A stretch of DNA of 64,000 nucleotides from Oscillatoriaceae cyanobacterium Prado104 (GTDB lineage Bacteria > Cyanobacteriota > Cyanobacteriia > Cyanobacteriales > Microcoleaceae), in assembly GCA_025454405.1 (NCBI GenBank), contig JALOON010000051.1, positions 52,846 through 116,845 of the forward strand, written 5' to 3'. Under the pieces are notes generated by a model. The model was not told the origin of the DNA. It ran no database searches and worked only from the letters and a program-made list of their open reading frames with translations. Of the stretch, positions 28,490-37,345 are shown one piece after another. Position numbers and translations under genes: made by a program. Within the stretch, counting starts at the first letter, position 1, and the number at the start of each line of letters is the position of its first letter.

Positions 28490-29655
28490 ATGAATAGCAT
28501 TTCACGGCTACAGGAAGCAGAACAGGCACTCTTTCCGATTTTTTCTGGTATTGACGCGGCAGTCAAGCAAAATCTTCAACGAGTTTTAAAAGCTTTTCGC
28601 CGTCGCATGGTGGGAGTGCACCATTTTGCTGGGGTGACGGGCTACGGCCACGACGATTTGGGGCGGGAGGCTTTGGATGAGGTATTTGCGGATGTGGTGG
28701 GGGCCGAGGCGGCCGCTGTGCGGGTACAATTTGTTTCCGGTACTCACGCGATCGCCTGTGCTTTGTTTGGCAATCTCCGTCCGGGCGATGAAATGCTAGC
28801 AGTTGTTTTGGCATTAAATACCGAGAATTAGCTCTTACTCGAGATGGAAGTGTAGATTGGCAAGCTTTAAGTTCCGCTGTTTCGGAGAAAACAAGGCTGG
28901 TTTCGATCCAGCGTTCTTGCGGTTATTCTTGGCGATCGAGTTTGTCGATTTGTGAGATTGAAAAAATTGTCGATTTAGTCAAACGCCAAAATCCTAACAC
29001 GATTTGCTTTGTGGATAATTGCTACGGGGAATTTGTGGAGGAGTGCGAACCTACTGCTGTGGGTGCGGATTTGATGGCTGGTTCTTTGATTAAGAATCCG
29101 GGGGGTACGATCGTCCCTGCTGGGGGTTACGTGGCTGGGAGGGCCGATCTGGTGGAAGCGGCAGCTTGTCGCTTGACGGCACCGGGAATAGGCAGCAGCG
29201 GCGGCGCGACTTTCGATCTGAATCGGTTGCTGTTTCAAGGTTTGTTTTTAGCGCCTCAAATGGTGGGGGAGGCGATTAAGGGCAATCATTTGACGGCTTA
29301 TGTTTTTTATAAATTGGGTTATCGGGTGAATCCGCTGCCTTTGGCAAAGCGCCGGGATGTGATTCAGGCGATCGAATTTGGCAATCCTGATAAGTTAATT
29401 GCTTTTTGTCGGGCGATCCAGCAAAATTCTCCGGTGGGCGCGTATTTAGATCCGGTGCCGGGGCCGATGCCGGGATACGAAAGTCAATTGGTGATGGCTG
29501 GGGGTACTTTTATTGATGGGAGTACGTCGGAGTTTTCGGCTGACGGGCCGCTGCGTCCGCCTTATGTGGCTTTTTGTCAGGGCGGTACTCATTGGACTCA
29601 TGTTTCGATCGCTCTTGAGGCAGCAGTTGAAGCTGTGGGAAAATGCGGTGAATAG
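28490..29655 (+). pseudogene. Methionine gamma-lyase/aluminium-resistance family PLP enzyme, disrupted by an internal deletion
   Basis: Reading from ATG 28490 (GAGG upstream) gives a normal family N-terminus to FGNLRPGDEMLAV, ending at a stop at 28831. The remainder of the enzyme resumes in another frame from about 28809 (FGIKYRELALTRDGSVDWQAL) through VDNCYGEFVE, the PLP-lysine region SLIKNPGGT and QGGTHWTHVSIALEAA to 29655. The conserved block expected between the two parts (GxPYDTLEEVIG and about 12 further residues) is missing. The junction therefore looks like a ~25-codon deletion that also shifted the frame. Everything else appears intact, so the event may be recent, or an assembly error. 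Confidence 0.8.
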
Positions 29656-29920
29656 TTGGTAAGGAGTTGTGAGTTGTGAATTTTGAGTTTTGAGTTAAAG
29701 ACAGTTGGTAAGGAGTTTTGAGTTGTGAATTTTGAGTTTTGAGTTAAAGACAGTTGGTAAGGAGTTTTGAGTTGTGAATTTTGAGTTGTTCGTGAGTTTT
29801 GAGTTGTGAATGCGTGAGTGTTGAGTTAAAGACAGTTCAAGTAGTTTTGAGTTGTGAGTTAAAGACAGTTCAAAATTCACGGACTCAAAACTTAAAACTC
29901 AAAACTCAAAACTCAAAACT
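29654..29920. repeat. 49-bp tandem repeat and GAGTTTTGAGTT array
   Basis: The start of the unit recurs at 29654, 29703 and 29752, a period of 49 bases built from AGTTGGTAAGGAGTT and GAATTTTGAGTT modules. It is followed by degenerate copies and then by the reverse-complement type ACTCAAAACTC. It lies between the convergent pseudogene and devC. Confidence 0.85.
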
Positions 29921-29944
29921 TCCTTTCCCCCCTCTTCTTTCTAC

Positions 29945-31099
29945 TTAAAAGATATCTGCTGGATCTGCTGCTTGGAGTTTGCGGAGGGCGATCGTCCCTG
30001 AACCTGTACACATAACTACTGTTAAAATTAATACGTAAACTGCGCGATTTACATCCATAACTATTGGTAGTAGCGTGGCGGAACGTGCTAGAGAATACAG
30101 TCCGCTTGCTAAGAAAAATCCCGGTATAAAACCCAAAAAAGCCAGCAAAAGTGCTTCTTGCAGCAAGACTCCGACTAAATATCGATCGGCATATCCCATT
30201 GCTTTTAATGTGGCGTATTCGGGTAAGTGATCGGAAACGTCGGAGTAGAGAATTTGGTAAACGATAATCAAACCGACAACGAAGCCGATGATGGTTCCGA
30301 AGCCGAAAATAAAGCCGATCGGGGTGGCATTTGCCCAATAAGCTTTTTCAATTTCTGCAAATTCGGCTAAGGTTAAAACTTTGACATCATCGGGCAAAAT
30401 AGCTTGCATCATCGATTGCACTTGCGGGATATCTGCACCCGGTTTGAGCTGGATTAAGCCGACATCAATTTCGTCAGGTTTGCGATCGGGAAATAATCGC
30501 ATGAATGTGGAATCGCTGGCGATGATGTTGCCGTCGGCGGTGAAAGAAGTGCCGAGGGTAAACAGTCCCCCTACTTGAACGCTGCGTTCGTTGAGTTCTG
30601 TTTCTAAGGTAGATTGTTGCTGAAAAATTTGCGCGATTTCTCCGTATTCCGGACGAGAAGCTCGATCGAACAATACTCGATTGAACATTTGAATTTGATG
30701 CAAGTTTTGATTGACTTCTGGTAAATTAAATGTTATGTTTCCCGGATCGATACCGAAAACTAAAATCGTTCGAGTAGTGCGAGTTGTAGGATTGCGCCAC
30801 TCTCCGGTGCCGATGTACAGCGAACTTACCGATTTGACTCCTGGAAATCCTTGCGCTTGGTACAATCTCTCTCTTTTGAAGCTTTTTACCGCAGCAAATG
30901 TTTCAAATTGAGGGTTGATTAAAACTAAGTCTGTTTGCAAACTTTGATGGGGTTTGATAGCAGAATCAAACAAGGCTTCTTGGAATCCAATTTGCACGAA
31001 CATGAGAATATCTGCGAAAGCAATTCCTGCAACAGCAACGGCAAGGCGCGTTTTTTCTCGGGTGACTTGCAACCAAGCCAATGGTGTTTTGCGAAACAT
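29945..31099 (-). CDS. devC: DevC-like ABC exporter permease
   Basis: 384 residues of the DevC family (MacB-type FtsX fold): one TM helix near the start (LAVAVAGIAFADILMFVQIG), a large periplasmic domain, then three C-terminal TM helices (IGFIFGFGTIIGFVVGLIIV, EALLLAFLGFIPGFFLASG, AVYVLILTVVMCTGSG). DevBCA complexes export envelope glycolipids or other compounds with a TolC-like channel. Here it is the last gene of the cluster, and no ATPase (devA) follows it: the next gene is a convergent pseudogene. Confidence 0.9.
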   Translation of the reverse strand: MFRKTPLAWLQVTREKTRLAVAVAGIAFADILMFVQIGFQEALFDSAIKPHQSLQTDLVLINPQFETFAAVKSFKRERLYQAQGFPGVKSVSSLYIGTGEWRNPTTRTTRTILVFGIDPGNITFNLPEVNQNLHQIQMFNRVLFDRASRPEYGEIAQIFQQQSTLETELNERSVQVGGLFTLGTSFTADGNIIASDSTFMRLFPDRKPDEIDVGLIQLKPGADIPQVQSMMQAILPDDVKVLTLAEFAEIEKAYWANATPIGFIFGFGTIIGFVVGLIIVYQILYSDVSDHLPEYATLKAMGYADRYLVGVLLQEALLLAFLGFIPGFFLASGLYSLARSATLLPIVMDVNRAVYVLILTVVMCTGSGTIALRKLQAADPADIF

Positions 31100-31111
31100 A
31101 AATTTTGTTAA

Positions 31112-31257
31112 ACAGTTGACAGTTGACAGTTGACAGTTGACAGTTTGACTGGTTCCCAGGCTGTGCCTGGGAATCCATGCCTAGAGGCTCTGCCTCTTGT
31201 GAACCCTCGCGAGGCAGAGCCTCTGGATCTGCATTACCAGGCTCTGCCTGGTAACGA
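31112..31257. repeat. TTGACAG heptamers plus triple-hairpin repeat, copy A
   Basis: 31112-31145 is a TTGACAG heptamer tandem. 31148-31257 holds three successive palindromes: TTCCCAGGC..GCCTGGGAA, GAGGCAGAGCCTC and ACCAGGCTCTGCCTGGT. A second, slightly longer copy is at 60253-60403. No coding function. Confidence 0.75.
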
Positions 31258-31307
31258 GTTGAATGAGTTGAAACCGCCCCGTCCCACCCCCGCCAATAGC
31301 CGAATCG

Positions 31308-31640
31308 CTATGAAGGTGTTTCTTCAATTTTGCGGTGCCGCATGAGGAGAAATAAAGGCAAAGCCAGGGAAACACCAACCAATAAATTGCTGGCAACATA
31401 AACCCACAAGTTCTTCATTTTTAACCGCGTTCCCTCGGTAAATACAAACAGCAAAAGAACCAAAGAAGACACTATTAAATCGAGTCCAAAAAAGCTGGAA
31501 ATATCATTAGCAAACAACTGTGCAAAAAAAGCATTGACATTCAATCCTTCTGCCAACAAGAACTTGACAAACTGAGATATTGGCAAAACAGTGCCTGCAA
31601 TACAGAGAACCGAGTACGCAGTTTTTAGCATATCAAACAC
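31308..31640 (-). CDS. DUF2834 membrane protein
   Basis: 110 residues with three hydrophobic segments. The pattern YSVLCIAGTVLPISQFVKFL, ISSFFGLDLIVSSLVLLLFVF, WVYVASNLLVGVSLALPLFL is that of the small DUF2834 family (unknown function). It sits between the acetyltransferase and devC in the same direction, 166 and 208 bases away, so co-transcription is possible but not tight. Confidence 0.8.
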   Translation of the reverse strand: MFDMLKTAYSVLCIAGTVLPISQFVKFLLAEGLNVNAFFAQLFANDISSFFGLDLIVSSLVLLLFVFTEGTRLKMKNLWVYVASNLLVGVSLALPLFLLMRHRKIEETPS

Positions 31641-31683
31641 TCCATTTTTAACAACCCGATCGACTCATTTTGTAATGTCGTTT

Positions 31684-31734
31684 GTAGTGTGGACTTTAGT
31701 CCGCAGCCGGAAAGCGGACTAAAGTCCACACTAC
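31684..31734. repeat. GGACTTTAGTCC palindromic repeat
   Basis: GTAGTGTGGACTTTAGTCC and its inverted partner form 21-base arms (31684-31704, 31714-31734). Member of the same family as 13244-13287. A separate small palindrome, GGTGCGCACTGCGCACC, lies near 31787. Confidence 0.8.
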
Positions 31735-31805
31735 GAACCTTTTTTGTTATGGTAATCGACTGGACGCGATCTAACTCATTTCGTAAGGTGCGCACTGCGC
31801 ACCCT

Positions 31806-32438
31806 CTACTCTGAATTAATCAAAGCTTGAATGTCACCTTGCATAATTAAGCTAATATTCCGAGAAATCTTATCAATTTCCCAATTCCACCACTGAATTT
31901 CTAACAATTGTGCAACTTCTGCATCGCTGAAACGCTGCTTGATTTTACTGGCGGGATTGCCGCCGACAATGGTGTAAGGAGGAACATCTTTGACAACAAC
32001 AGATTTAGCAGCAACGATCGCACCATCTCCAATTTTGACTCCCGGCATAATGACTGATTCGTAACCGATCCAAACATCGTTGCCGATGACGGTATCGCCT
32101 TTAGTCGGCAATTCCATGACTAAATCCAGGGCTGTTTCCCAACCGCCGCCAAAAATCGGAAATGGGTATGTAGAAATGCCGTCGAGTTTGTGATTGGCAC
32201 CGCTCATGATAAACTTGACATTAGTGGCGATCGCGCAAAATTTACCGATAATTAATTTTTCGCTGCCATAGTTGTAAAGTAGGTTTTTCTCGAAGTTTTC
32301 CGGGTCGATCGGATCGTCGTAGTAAGTGTAATCGCCGGCGATAATATTGGGCGATTTAATTAAATTTTTGATGAAACATACTCGCGGGTGTTGCGCGATC
32401 GGATAAGGTAAATCTGGATCTGGTCCGAATTCTGCCAT
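31806..32438 (-). CDS. Xenobiotic acetyltransferase (CatB/Vat-like left-handed beta helix)
   Basis: 210 residues from ATG 32438 (MAEFGPDPDLPYPI), chosen for AAGGAG 10 bases upstream; an in-frame ATG at 32474 overlaps the devB end. Features of hexapeptide-repeat acetyltransferases: IGKFCAIATNVKFIMSGANH with the catalytic His, GNDVWIGYESVIMPGVKIGDGAIVAAKSVV, and VGGNPASKIKQRF. The family transfers acetyl groups to streptogramin A, chloramphenicol or sugars. Lying between devB and devC, it may modify the exported compound or confer tolerance; this is inference. Confidence 0.88.
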   Translation of the reverse strand: MAEFGPDPDLPYPIAQHPRVCFIKNLIKSPNIIAGDYTYYDDPIDPENFEKNLLYNYGSEKLIIGKFCAIATNVKFIMSGANHKLDGISTYPFPIFGGGWETALDLVMELPTKGDTVIGNDVWIGYESVIMPGVKIGDGAIVAAKSVVVKDVPPYTIVGGNPASKIKQRFSDAEVAQLLEIQWWNWEIDKISRNISLIMQGDIQALINSE

Positions 32439-32463
32439 AGTTGTCAAACTCCTTATCAAACTC

Positions 32464-33966
32464 CTAGTTTTCAATTGCTACTTGTACTTGCAAGTTTGTC
32501 AATCTGGCAACTTGTTTGCTGGCTTCTGGATCGAGGTGAATTTTTACTTCGACTACTCGGCTGTCTAAGTTTTCTCCCGGCTGGTTGCTAAACACGTTTT
32601 GCCTGCTGACTTTCAAACCAATTTCTTTAACAGTTCCGGGCAATTCTCCGGCAAATGCTTGGCTGGTAACTGCTGCTTTTTGACCTAGTTTAATTTTGCC
32701 GATATCTGTTTGGTAAACTTCGGCAACAACTACCATTTGCTCGGTTTCTCCCAAGTCCGCAATTCCGTCATCGCTGATTTTTTCACCGGGGCGAGTGTGG
32801 ATTTTCAGGACTTTTCCAGCGTTGGGACTGCGGATGTAAGCTTGATTTAATTCGGTTTGCGCGCGCTTGAGTTGGGCGATCGCGCTGTCGATTTCGGTTT
32901 GTGCAGCCTGGATATCTACTGGCCGCACTTCGGCTATTTTGTCGAGGGTTGCTGCGGCTTCTTTTAGTTGTTCGCTGCCGCTTTCTGTGATGCGTGTGAG
33001 TGTTGCTTCGGCTTCGGCTAATTGCTGGATTGCTGTACTGTTTGTGCGAGTAAGATTGGCTTCGGCTTCGTTAAGTTGCTGCCTTGCTGTACTGTTAATT
33101 CTATCGAGATTTGCTTGTGCTTCTTCAAGTTCTTGTTTCGAGGTACTGTTGATGCGTTTGAGATTGGCTTCGGCTTCTTTTAATTGCTGCCGGCTGGTTT
33201 CTAATGTCAGCCGTTTGCTGTCCATTACCGATTGCGAAATCGCACCTTCGGCTGCCAGTTGTTGGTGGCGCAAATATTCGGATTCGGCATTATTCAACTC
33301 GGCTTTTAATTTGTTAATAGCAGCTGTTTGTGCTGTTCTTTCGCCTTGCCACTGGGCAGCAATTCTGCTAATTGTTGCTGTTTGGGCTTTCTTTTCTCCT
33401 TGCCATTGGGCGGTGATTCTGTCGATCGTTGCTGTTTGGGCATTTCTATCTCCTTCCCACTGGGCTTGCAGGCGATCGACTGTTGCTTGCTGGGCGGTTT
33501 TATTGCCTTGCATTTCGGCTTCTAGCTTGCCAATCGTGGCAGTTTGTGCAGCTATTTCTCCCGATTTTGCTCCGGCTTTGACTTGTGCTAAATTGGCTTC
33601 AGCAACTTTGACTTTTTCTTTGGCTTCCTCTACCGCAGATTGCAGTCGATCGCCCGCATCTAAAACCGCAATTAATTGCCCTGCTTTTACGCGATCGCCC
33701 TCTTTTACTAAGAGTTTAGCAACGCGATCGCCGTCTAATGCCTGCGATACTCCCAAGCGAATTACCTCTCCTAAAGGTTCCAATCTCCCCAAGGCTGTAA
33801 TTTTTCTTGGTGGCGGTGTTTCTGCTGGCAAAGGTTCGGCTTTTTTGGCTGAAGGCGCAAACTGAGAAATGCCATAAAAAGTTGTACCTGCGGTAACGGC
33901 AGCGGCCGCAATTACCAATCCTATTATCAATCTATTGTTCGGTTTGATGAAAGATTGAAACTTCAT
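32464..33966 (-). CDS. devB: DevB-like membrane fusion protein with symmetric coiled-coil repeats
   Basis: 500 residues of the HlyD/DevB periplasmic adaptor family: N-terminal membrane anchor (residues ~13-33), lipoyl half-motifs (ITALGRLEPLGEVIRLG, LLVKEGDRVKAGQLIAVLD and later AYIRSPNAGKVLKIHTRPGE), and a beta-barrel region. The helical hairpin is made of 18-residue repeats. The ascending arm (~139-225) has four AQTATIxRxxAQWQGExx units plus a partial one. The descending arm (~262-345) has four LxEAEANLxRxNSTxxQQ units plus a partial one. This is longer than typical DevB hairpins. First structural gene of the cluster; TetR gene directly upstream. Confidence 0.93.
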   Translation of the reverse strand: MKFQSFIKPNNRLIIGLVIAAAAVTAGTTFYGISQFAPSAKKAEPLPAETPPPRKITALGRLEPLGEVIRLGVSQALDGDRVAKLLVKEGDRVKAGQLIAVLDAGDRLQSAVEEAKEKVKVAEANLAQVKAGAKSGEIAAQTATIGKLEAEMQGNKTAQQATVDRLQAQWEGDRNAQTATIDRITAQWQGEKKAQTATISRIAAQWQGERTAQTAAINKLKAELNNAESEYLRHQQLAAEGAISQSVMDSKRLTLETSRQQLKEAEANLKRINSTSKQELEEAQANLDRINSTARQQLNEAEANLTRTNSTAIQQLAEAEATLTRITESGSEQLKEAAATLDKIAEVRPVDIQAAQTEIDSAIAQLKRAQTELNQAYIRSPNAGKVLKIHTRPGEKISDDGIADLGETEQMVVVAEVYQTDIGKIKLGQKAAVTSQAFAGELPGTVKEIGLKVSRQNVFSNQPGENLDSRVVEVKIHLDPEASKQVARLTNLQVQVAIEN

Positions 33967-34093
33967 AATTAGAAGGAAGAGGGGGAGAGGGGGAGAGGGG
34001 GAGAGGGGGAGAGGGGGAGTTTTAAGTTTTGAACTTCAGAACTGTCTTTAACTCAAAACTCAAAATTCAAAACTCAAAACTCCTTACCAACTA

Positions 34094-34696
34094 TCAATTA
34101 TCAACTCCCTCCTCGGTTGGTATTTGTTTTTTTTCTAAATAAGCTAGTAGCATCTCCTTTAATAAAGTCGCTTGTTCTGCAAAACATATCTTTTCGCCTA
34201 AATAAAACCTTCTTGCTACCAATCCGTCTGCATAGTTGATAATAAAGGTTGCGATCGCCCGATCGTCCAGACCCAAGTAGCAGCAAACGGCTTCTTCGTA
34301 ACGCTTGGCTGCTGTCTGTAATGCTTGATTTTTCTCGATTTCCTTGCGGGTTTTGTGCTGGCAAAAATCAAATGTTAGCAGCAAATCTTTCAAAATGTAA
34401 TCCTCCTTTTTGCAGAGATAATCCATCATTGTTTCAATTCTTTCTGCTAAGGTTGGCGGACTTCCCAATTCGGCTAGCGCTTCTTCTTTTGTATCTTCAT
34501 AACTCAAGTATTCAATTAATTGCTCGAACAAACTTTCTTTACTCGGAAAGTAGTGGTAAAGCGTTCCTGTAGAAACTCCAATCCCCGTAGCAATTTCTCG
34601 CATCGTAATTGAAGAATAGCCTTTTTCGGCAAAGAGTTCAAAGCTTTTATTCAGCAGTTCTTTGCGGTACAATTCGCGATCGACTATTTTTGGCAT
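34094..34696 (-). CDS. TetR-family transcriptional regulator
   Basis: 200 residues. The N-terminal helix-turn-helix is classic: KSFELFAEKGYSSITMREIA, then GIGVSTGTLYHYFPSKESLFEQL. The C-terminal ligand/dimer domain is helical with CYLGLDDRAIATFIINYADGL. It ends 127 bases before devB on the same strand, so it is likely an autoregulated local repressor. Two palindromes upstream of its start (34775-34794, 34843-34862) are candidate operators. Confidence 0.92.
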   Translation of the reverse strand: MPKIVDRELYRKELLNKSFELFAEKGYSSITMREIATGIGVSTGTLYHYFPSKESLFEQLIEYLSYEDTKEEALAELGSPPTLAERIETMMDYLCKKEDYILKDLLLTFDFCQHKTRKEIEKNQALQTAAKRYEEAVCCYLGLDDRAIATFIINYADGLVARRFYLGEKICFAEQATLLKEMLLAYLEKKQIPTEEGVDN

Positions 34697-34774
34697 GACG
34701 ATCTTAAGATTTTTGATTGTAAATTCCTAAATTCTAGGTTATCGAAAATTTAAGATCGATCGACCAGCAAATTC

Positions 34775-34794
34775 TATATCGAACATCCGATATA
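34775..34794. promoter_or_regulatory. Candidate TetR operator 1
   Basis: Perfect palindrome TATATCG-N6-CGATATA, 79 bases upstream of the tetR start. Length and symmetry fit a TetR dimer site. Confidence 0.65.
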
Positions 34795-34842
34795 AAAATT
34801 GTCACTGCAAAAAAATAATTTGGCAGCGATCGCAGAAAATTC

Positions 34843-34862
34843 TATATCGAACAATCGTTATA
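34843..34862. promoter_or_regulatory. Candidate TetR operator 2
   Basis: TATATCG-N6-CGTTATA, the same half-site and spacing as operator 1 with one mismatch. The centres are 68 bases apart and both sites share the TTCTATATCGAACA context. Confidence 0.55.
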
Positions 34863-35311
34863 ATTAAGTTTTGCACGGAGTTGCGGAGTTTGTCAAGGGT
34901 AGGGCAAAAATTAACTGAGAATGACGTACTGCTTCTATAGGTGTTAGGTGTTAGGTTTGAGGTTTGAGATTTGAGTTTTGAGTTTTGAGGTGCAAGTCCC
35001 TCTCACCTAACAAGTCAGACACCTACCACATCCCACCTACTACCCAGCACCTACCACCTAACGCCTACCTCTTTTTTTCTACTTAGTTTGAAAAGCCCGA
35101 ACAAAAAATCAAGGTTTTTTGATAATTCTGTTTGCTGGATTTAACGCCCCAGACAGGGCTGGCAGGGTGTACCCTACAAGCAGATTGAATGGTGACAATT
35201 CTGTGAAAATTATGAAATAAATTAGTAACTAACACTAAGACTTATAGAATAACAACGTGATTTTATAAATATCAACCAATTCTCCAAACAAAAACAAGTT
35301 TGGTATTAGTT
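34863..35311. other. Intergenic region between tetR and pfkA
   Basis: Contains GGTGTTAGGTGTTAGG and its complementary CACCTACCACCTAAC repeats (about 34935-35065), plus a TTTGAG array. No gene. The pfkA promoter should lie in the last ~150 bases; no clear boxes. Confidence 0.5.
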
Positions 35312-36394
35312 ATGGGAGAACAAAAGTGCATTGGCATTCTCACAAGCGGAGGCGACTGTGCGGGTTTAAACGCCGTCATTCGAGCCGTAGTTTACCGCGC
35401 TGTGGGAAAATATAATTGGAAAGTTTTGGGAATTCGTCAAGCTACTAACGGATTGATGAGCCGCCCCCCACAAGGTATACCCTTAGACATCGAAACAGTA
35501 GATCCTTGGCTGACGATCGGCGGCACAATGTTAGGCACGACAAATGAGGGAAATCCTTTTGCTTATCCGATGTCTGACGGAAGCCTGCGCGATCGCTCTG
35601 AGGAGATTATTGAAGGCTACCATCAATTAGGTCTTGATGCTTTAATCGGGATTGGCGGTGATGGAAGTCTGACTATTCTCAGGAAGATCGCCCAACAAGG
35701 TAATTTAAACTTAGTTGGCATTCCCAAAACGATTGATAATGATGTGGGAATTACCGAACGGGCGATCGGATTTGATACAGCAGTAAATATAGCCACAGAA
35801 GCGCTCGATCGACTGCATTTTACGGCTGCGAGTCACAACCGCGCAATGATTGTGGAAGTCATGGGACGCGACGCCGGACATATTGCGCTCAGCGCTGGAA
35901 TTGCTGGGGGGGCAGATATCATTCTGATTCCCGAAATTCCCTACAAAATGGTCAACATTTGCGCCAAAATTAAAGAGCTTCACGATCGGGGAACAAACTA
36001 CTGTTTGATTGTAGTAGCAGAAGCAGTTCGCACTGAAGCAGGCGAACAAGTCATGCACACCAATCGTTTGGGACAGCGGCGATTGGGCGGTATAGGTCAG
36101 TATTTGGCAGATACAATTTCTGAATGCAGGGGTGTAGAAACTCGCGTGGTTGTTTTGGGTCACACTCAGCGCGGGGGAATTCCTTCGCCCTTAGAAAGAG
36201 TGATAGCTTCCGCTTTTGGAGTAGCAGCAGTCGATTTAATTGCCGAGGAGAAATTCGATCGCATGGTAACTTGGCAGCAGCGCGAAGTCAGGAACGTTCC
36301 TTTGGAAGATGCCATCTCCAAATACAGGGCCGTAGAACCGGGCGATACGCTGGTAAAAACTGCCCGCGGTTTGGGAATTTGCCTGGGAGATTAG
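35312..36394 (+). CDS. pfkA: 6-phosphofructokinase
   Basis: 360 residues from ATG 35312; a TTG four codons earlier is less likely. It phosphorylates fructose 6-phosphate in glycolysis. Motifs: GILTSGGDCAGLNAVIRAVV (phosphate loop), GIGGDGSL (the Gly of GGDGS favours ATP over pyrophosphate as donor), GIPKTIDNDV with the catalytic TIDND, EVMGRDAGHIAL, and LGHTQRGG. PKTIDND rather than PGTIDND marks it as a mixed-group cyanobacterial PFK. Stand-alone gene with an AAACCGGG palindrome after its stop. Confidence 0.94.
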   Translation: MGEQKCIGILTSGGDCAGLNAVIRAVVYRAVGKYNWKVLGIRQATNGLMSRPPQGIPLDIETVDPWLTIGGTMLGTTNEGNPFAYPMSDGSLRDRSEEIIEGYHQLGLDALIGIGGDGSLTILRKIAQQGNLNLVGIPKTIDNDVGITERAIGFDTAVNIATEALDRLHFTAASHNRAMIVEVMGRDAGHIALSAGIAGGADIILIPEIPYKMVNICAKIKELHDRGTNYCLIVVAEAVRTEAGEQVMHTNRLGQRRLGGIGQYLADTISECRGVETRVVVLGHTQRGGIPSPLERVIASAFGVAAVDLIAEEKFDRMVTWQQREVRNVPLEDAISKYRAVEPGDTLVKTARGLGICLGD

Positions 36395-36422
36395 CAAGTA
36401 CAAGACTGACTTGCGAGGGATC

Positions 36423-36487
36423 AGAAACCGGGTTTTTTACGATAATATTTCGTTCCAAACCAAAGATTTGGTAAAAACCCGGTTTCT
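36423..36487. repeat. AGAAACCGGGTTTTT inverted repeat after pfkA
   Basis: Perfect 15-base arms at 36423-36437 and 36473-36487, identical to the arms at 18621-18684. It lies between two convergent genes, a position suited to bidirectional termination. Confidence 0.8.
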
Positions 36488-36533
36488 TGAGTCTAATGTG
36501 CGACGCAAAATTTAGCGGCGGATCGACTAACAG

Positions 36534-37028
36534 TTACCGCAGCAGTAAAGAAGCGATCGCACTCAATAACTCCCCGCATTCTTCGGCAGCTAACAACTCA
36601 CCCGAATTCCGAGCCATAACGCGATCGATATAACGCGCTGCTTGAATTTGCTCCGGCACTTTGTAGCCTTCCCAAACTTCTTTATCGGGAATCACAAACA
36701 GCAAATTTGCCAGCATCTTTCTTTGCAAAATGACCGAATTCGGGTGGGATTCAAACAGCACCTCAGTTGAACCGGAAAAAAACTGACGGATGTCAAACGT
36801 CGTTGAATTAAGCACCTGTTTTAAAGCCTGTAAAAAAATATATTGATAAACCGCAACTGAGTTATAATCCTCTAATAGAGTCTCAGCGAGCTGTTCTTGA
36901 AAAAAATCGAGATCTTCGCTTTGGCAGTGCAGCAGATCTGGCAAAGGCAAAGCCAAATTTTCCGGATGGTTGACTCGACCCCAAATATGTGTCAGAACGT
37001 GGTCTCTACTTAAAGTCCGAAAGTCCAT
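36534..37028 (-). CDS. Hypothetical protein, helical
   Basis: 164 residues, mostly helical and soluble, starting MDFRTLSRDHVLTHIWGRVN. No domain is recognised. Composition and codon use look normal for this window, and it is convergent with pfkA. It is probably a lineage-conserved cyanobacterial protein. Confidence 0.55.
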   Translation of the reverse strand: MDFRTLSRDHVLTHIWGRVNHPENLALPLPDLLHCQSEDLDFFQEQLAETLLEDYNSVAVYQYIFLQALKQVLNSTTFDIRQFFSGSTEVLFESHPNSVILQRKMLANLLFVIPDKEVWEGYKVPEQIQAARYIDRVMARNSGELLAAEECGELLSAIASLLLR

Positions 37029-37345
37029 ATACAGCAGTTGACAGTTAGCAGTTGACAGTGCGAGCGTCCCCGCTCGCGATCGTCGATAATAGTTTCAGTA
37101 ACTCACGATCTCCCAAGTATCTTAGCGATCGAGCCACTTTGAGAGCTAGCAGTTAGTTAATGAAAAAAAAGAGGAAAGATTGAAGAAATTTAACCCTTGG
37201 CAAATTAATTCCCCCCAAACTTTCCCCTTCCACCTCTTTATAAATTACTTTTAGCTCATTTAACAGAGGAGGAGAATCACCCGATCGGATTATCTTGGAG
37301 AAGGTGTTAGGTGTTAGGTGTTAGGTGTTAGGTGGGAGAATATTT
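37029..37345. other. Intergenic region with TTGACAG and GGTGTTA tandem repeats
   Basis: Contains CAGTTGACAGTTAGCAGTTGACAG near 37033 and four tandem GGTGTTA units at about 37303-37333 that run into the ribosome-binding site of the next gene. No gene is seen. Confidence 0.6.
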
